Shown here: one piece after another, positions 5,219 to 7,481 of the stretch
How positions within the stretch are numbered: the stretch's first letter is position 1
Layout of the letters: each line of letters begins with the position of its first letter
Assembly (NCBI GenBank): GCA_023427285.1
Contig: JAEZBH010000060.1
Location: forward strand, 1 to 7,481
Length of the DNA: 7,481 nucleotides
Source: Pseudomonadota bacterium
GTDB lineage: Bacteria > Pseudomonadota > Alphaproteobacteria > Sphingomonadales > Sphingomonadaceae
Reading direction: 5' to 3'
The notes under the pieces: generated by a model
Told to the model about the DNA's origin: nothing
What the model saw: only the letters and a program-made list of their open reading frames with translations
Database searches by the model: none
Made by a program: the position numbers and the translations under genes

Positions 5219-6457
5219 TCAGTCGAGGGAGCGGGCCGCCAGCCAGTCGCGGCGGGCGTTGAAGCTGGCCTCGATGGCGGTGACGTCATCCGCGCTCAGG
5301 TCTGGGTGATAGACTTGCGTGTGCAGAACCATGACCGGCGCTTCGCCGCGATTGACCAGCTTGTGCTCGAAGGTGTCGTCGAACACCAAAGGCTGGCCGA
5401 CGGACCAGCCGTGCAGGGAGCCTTCCAGTTCCACGCCAGCGTCGCCTTCGCCCGCCACCAGCGGCAGCTGAATGGTCAGGTGGGCGTTGGACTGGCCGAA
5501 CACCAGCTGACGCTCCGCGCCGGGGGCGAGGATGAGCAGGCGCACGTCTGCCGGGCCATCACCAGCCTTGCCGAGATTGAGATTCGCCAATGCCGCCTCA
5601 AGGGCGGGCAGGGTGTCGAGTGCTTCCTGACGTTCGCCGTTGCGGTAGAGGAACACCGAACGGATGGCGCTGCTCGCCATGACGGCGGGCAGGCCCGGTG
5701 CGCCGGGCTCGCCGTCTGCCTCAAGGTCGATGCTTGCTGCCGCTTCGGCGCGAATAGCCTCGGCGCTGGCGGCAAAGTCTGCAAGGCCGGGAATGGTTGC
5801 GGCGTCATGCACTGCTGATGCAGGCATGTCCGGCAGATAGAACAGCCACGGCTGCTGGCCGGGGGTGGTGTATTCGAACCGCTCCAGCGGGATCTGCGGC
5901 CAGATGGCGTTTGCAATCCGCTCCGAGCCTTCAGCCGCTTGCTTGTGCTGGGCGTTCAGGTGAGCGCGCAGTAAGAGGTCCGCATCGCGCACGCGCTGGG
6001 CGGCGGCGGGGAAAACCTCCGGCGCATAGCCGTATTCGATGAAGGTCGGGTCCTGCTGGAAGGCGAGCGAGATGATCTGCGCCGCCTTGTCCTGCTTGCC
6101 TTGGCGGGCCAGCAGAATGGCAAGGTAGATCGCCGCCATGAGGTTGGCCGGGTCTGCCACCAGCGCATCGCGGTAGAGCTTTTCAGCCTGCTCCGGCAGG
6201 TTCTTCATCTCAAGCGCCTCGCCCAGCATACGGCGGGCGTTGCTGTTTGCCGGTTCGGCCTTGATCAGATCGGCCAGGAACTGGATGGCAGCATCGAACT
6301 GGCCGCTCTGAAGGGCGTAGTGCGACAGGAAGTTGAGGGCACGACGGTCTTTCGGGTCCAGACGCAGCACGTTCTGGAACAGGGTGACCGCCTCTGCAAC
6401 CTTGCCGGAATTGAAGGCTTCGGTTGCCTGAAGGGCGAGTTTTTCTGACTGTCTCAT
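5219..6457 (-). CDS. TPR protein with degenerate aspartyl/asparaginyl beta-hydroxylase-like domain
   Basis: The product is 412 residues with no signal peptide. Residues about 3-138 form roughly four tetratricopeptide repeats (for example AVTLFQNVLRLDPKDRRALN and AEKLYRDALVADPANLMAA). The middle is alanine-rich and unrecognised. About residues 315-395 resemble the double-stranded beta-helix of aspartyl/asparaginyl hydroxylases (PF05118 type), with GWSVGQPLVFDDTFEH ending at H365 and VYHPDLS near 382. H365 matches the second iron ligand. At the usual first ligand position (family HLPL) this protein has Q330 in IQLPL, and the usual 2-oxoglutarate arginine is V375, so normal hydroxylase activity is doubtful. 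The ATG at 6457 is preferred because the upstream in-frame TTG at 6493 lies inside the rpsD terminator stem. It begins 10 nt past that terminator's T-run; no own promoter was seen. Confidence 0.82.
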   Translation of the reverse strand: MRQSEKLALQATEAFNSGKVAEAVTLFQNVLRLDPKDRRALNFLSHYALQSGQFDAAIQFLADLIKAEPANSNARRMLGEALEMKNLPEQAEKLYRDALVADPANLMAAIYLAILLARQGKQDKAAQIISLAFQQDPTFIEYGYAPEVFPAAAQRVRDADLLLRAHLNAQHKQAAEGSERIANAIWPQIPLERFEYTTPGQQPWLFYLPDMPASAVHDAATIPGLADFAASAEAIRAEAAASIDLEADGEPGAPGLPAVMASSAIRSVFLYRNGERQEALDTLPALEAALANLNLGKAGDGPADVRLLILAPGAERQLVFGQSNAHLTIQLPLVAGEGDAGVELEGSLHGWSVGQPLVFDDTFEHKLVNRGEAPVMVLHTQVYHPDLSADDVTAIEASFNARRDWLAARSLD

Positions 6458-6466
6458 GGGGCCTAC

Positions 6467-6504
6467 AAAAACAGGAACGCCCGCGATTTGCAATCGCGGG
6501 CGTT
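6467..6504 (-). terminator. Intrinsic terminator of rpsD
   Basis: AACGCCCGCGATT and AATCGCGGGCGTT (6504-6492 and 6488-6476 on the minus strand) form a perfect 13-bp stem with a 3-nt loop. CCTG and TTTTT (6471-6467) follow. It lies about 90 nt past the rpsD stop and 10 nt before the TPR gene start, so it should insulate or attenuate that gene. Confidence 0.88.
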
Positions 6505-6522
6505 GTCCGTACTTCTTGCCGG

Positions 6523-6589
6523 AAAGGCGAAGAAGCCTTTGGCTGGTCGCACTTTCTTAATCGCAGGGTGTGCCACCCTGCTCGAAAGT
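6523..6589 (-). other. Two further hairpins in the rpsD 3' region
   Basis: The first, in transcript order, has outer ACTTTC/GAAAGT arms (6589-6584 and 6556-6551) enclosing a perfect 7-bp GCAGGGT/ACCCTGC stem (6581-6575 and 6569-6563). The second is AAAGGC-TTCTTC-GCCTTT (6540-6523). With the terminator they make a compact three-hairpin tail of about 120 nt. Neither has a T-run, so they may stabilise the 3' end or be part of a processed small RNA. Confidence 0.45.
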
Positions 6590-6594
6590 TGCTT

Positions 6595-7209
6595 TTAGCG
6601 CGAGTAGAACTCGACGACCAGGTTCGGTTCCATGCGGACCGGGTACGGCACTTCGTCCAGCGTCGGGATGCGGACGAAGGTGACCTTCGACGGGCCGTCG
6701 TTCTGCAGGTAGTCAGGAACGTCACGCTCAGCCGAAGCCAGCGATTCCAGAACCACTGCCATTTCCTTGGCGCGCTGACGCAGCTCGACGACGTCGCCGA
6801 CGCGAACGCGAGCCGAAGCGATGTTCAGGCGGCGGCCGTTCACCAGCACGTGACCGTGGTTCACGATCTGACGAGCAGCAAACGGGGTCGGAGCGAACTT
6901 GGCGCGGTATACAACGGCGTCCAGACGGCTCTCGAGCAGACCGATCAGGTTCTGACCGGTATCGCCCTGAACGCGGACGGCTTCAGCGTACACCTTGCGG
7001 AACTGCTTCTCGGTGATGTTGCCGTAGTAGCCCTTCAGCTTCTGCTTTGCGCGCAGCTGAATGCCGAAGTCAGACGGCTTGCCCTTGCGGCGCTGGCCGT
7101 GCTGGCCCGGACCGTAGGAACGCTTGTTCACCGGGGACTTCGGACGGCCCCAGATGTTTTCGCCAAGACGGCGGTCAAGCTTGAATTTCGAAGTCAGACG
7201 CTTGGTCAT
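6595..7209 (-). CDS. rpsD: 30S ribosomal protein S4
   Basis: S4 binds 16S rRNA early in assembly of the small subunit. The 204-residue product has the standard length. The N-terminal part carries [20 protein letters not shown] and [13 protein letters not shown], followed by [16 protein letters not shown], all characteristic of bacterial S4. The S4 RNA-binding domain runs from about residue 93 to 155 ([32 protein letters not shown]). The C-terminus [17 protein letters not shown] is typical of Alphaproteobacteria. The N-terminus lacks the zinc-finger cysteines of C+ S4 forms. The ATG at 7209 has AAGGA 5 nt upstream. The gene stands alone, away from any ribosomal operon, with its own promoter, leader and terminator, as is usual for alphaproteobacterial rpsD. 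Confidence 0.98.
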   Translation of the reverse strand: MTKRLTSKFKLDRRLGENIWGRPKSPVNKRSYGPGQHGQRRKGKPSDFGIQLRAKQKLKGYYGNITEKQFRKVYAEAVRVQGDTGQNLIGLLESRLDAVVYRAKFAPTPFAARQIVNHGHVLVNGRRLNIASARVRVGDVVELRQRAKEMAVVLESLASAERDVPDYLQNDGPSKVTFVRIPTLDEVPYPVRMEPNLVVEFYSR

Positions 7210-7245
7210 GACAATCCTTCCAATCGTTCTTTTGTTTACTCAGGT

Positions 7246-7302
7246 CCTCAGAACACGCCACTGGCCCGAAAACCGGCCAATGCGGACGCCGCTTCACTGA
7301 GG
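7246..7302 (-). other. Structured rpsD 5' leader
   Basis: In the roughly 110-nt leader, CCTCAG (7251-7246 on the plus strand as its complement) and the matching arm at 7302-7297 form a 6-bp long-range stem. It encloses a local hairpin, TGGCC/GGCCA, at 7279-7262. S4 regulates its own operon through leader RNA in some bacteria, so an autoregulatory element is possible. I see no specific match to a known S4 leader class. Confidence 0.3.
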
Positions 7303-7328
7303 GTGCGGGTCCATCGGAGCGAACGGGC

Positions 7329-7356
7329 CTTATACGGGCCTGCGTAGGAAAGTCAA
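7329..7356 (-). promoter_or_regulatory. rpsD promoter (sigma-70 type)
   Basis: On the minus strand TTGACT (7356-7351) and TATAAG (7334-7329) are separated by 16 nt, each matching five of six consensus positions. Transcription would start near 7322, giving a leader of about 113 nt before the rpsD ATG. This is the best promoter match in the window and fits a strongly expressed ribosomal gene. Confidence 0.75.
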
Positions 7357-7385
7357 TTGCGGCCTGCGGAGAACGGCACGGAGGC

Positions 7386-7481
7386 TCAACGCACCTTGCT
7401 GATGGTGAGGCCCAGTTCCTTGGCGCGGGCCTGCACGCTCTCCTCGCTGCGGCGCAGAGCCTTGGCGACGCCCTTCAGGGT
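7386..7481 (-). CDS. C-terminal end of a small SANT/Myb-like HTH protein
   Basis: The last 31 codons of a gene entering from the right are visible, ending in TGA at 7388-7386. The translation includes LKGVAKALRRSEESVQARAKELGL, which has the look of the final helices of a SANT/Myb-type helix-turn-helix (compare the common pattern IAKALGRSEESVRARAKxLGL). Such proteins in Alphaproteobacteria are often only 60-80 residues. The frame stays open to the window edge and has the same codon bias as its neighbours. The function is not known; DNA binding is inferred from the motif only. The stop lies 30 nt upstream of the rpsD -35 element, and no terminator is visible between them. Confidence 0.6.
   Translation of the reverse strand, partial: TLKGVAKALRRSEESVQARAKELGLTISKVR

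Noticed and set aside
6458..6493. 12-residue extension of the TPR protein from a TTG codon
   Set aside because: The TTG lies in the stem of the rpsD terminator, so an ATG at 6457 is more likely.

Overview
This window is about 60% G+C, with short gaps between genes and mostly housekeeping content. It looks like the chromosome of an alphaproteobacterium. Three things support this: the S4, LeuA and TerC proteins read as alphaproteobacterial; an exact GTTC-N7-GTTC motif (the alphaproteobacterial LexA box) lies in the first intergenic region; and there is a leucine leader-peptide attenuator ahead of leuA. The S4 C-terminus leans towards Sphingomonadales, but I would not insist on that order.

Layout from left to right. 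The 5' third of a PA0069-family (COG1533, photolyase-like) radical SAM gene runs off the left edge on the minus strand (368 to 1). It has a perfect LexA-type box directly in front of it. Divergent from it is a TerC-family integral membrane protein gene (626-1627, plus), preceded by two strong hairpins. The second of these looks like an intrinsic terminator lying upstream of the gene. A clear intrinsic terminator follows terC, then a GNAT N-acetyltransferase of the RimJ/RimL type (1845-2408, plus). The remaining genes are on the minus strand. map (type I methionine aminopeptidase, GTG start) lies 26 nt downstream of leuA (2-isopropylmalate synthase). leuA is preceded by a 33-codon leader peptide with Leu-Leu-Arg-Leu near its end and a 12-bp terminator hairpin whose 5' arm contains the leader stop codon. 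Further right are a TPR protein with a C-terminal aspartyl/asparaginyl beta-hydroxylase-like domain that has lost key catalytic positions, rpsD (ribosomal protein S4) with its own promoter, structured leader and terminator, and the last 31 residues of a small protein that resembles a SANT/Myb-type HTH.

How the parts relate. leuA and map probably form one transcript under leucine attenuation, which would couple a protein-maturation enzyme to leucine supply. rpsD is a single-gene unit with a good sigma-70-type promoter and a strong terminator. The TPR gene begins 10 nt past that terminator's T-run, so it is either read through or has a promoter I cannot see. The radical SAM gene is predicted to be DNA-damage inducible.

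I found no mobile element, CRISPR array, tRNA or rRNA. The most interesting material is regulatory: the leuA attenuator, the terC leader, the LexA box and several perfect dyads. The degenerate hydroxylase domain is the most unusual protein feature.
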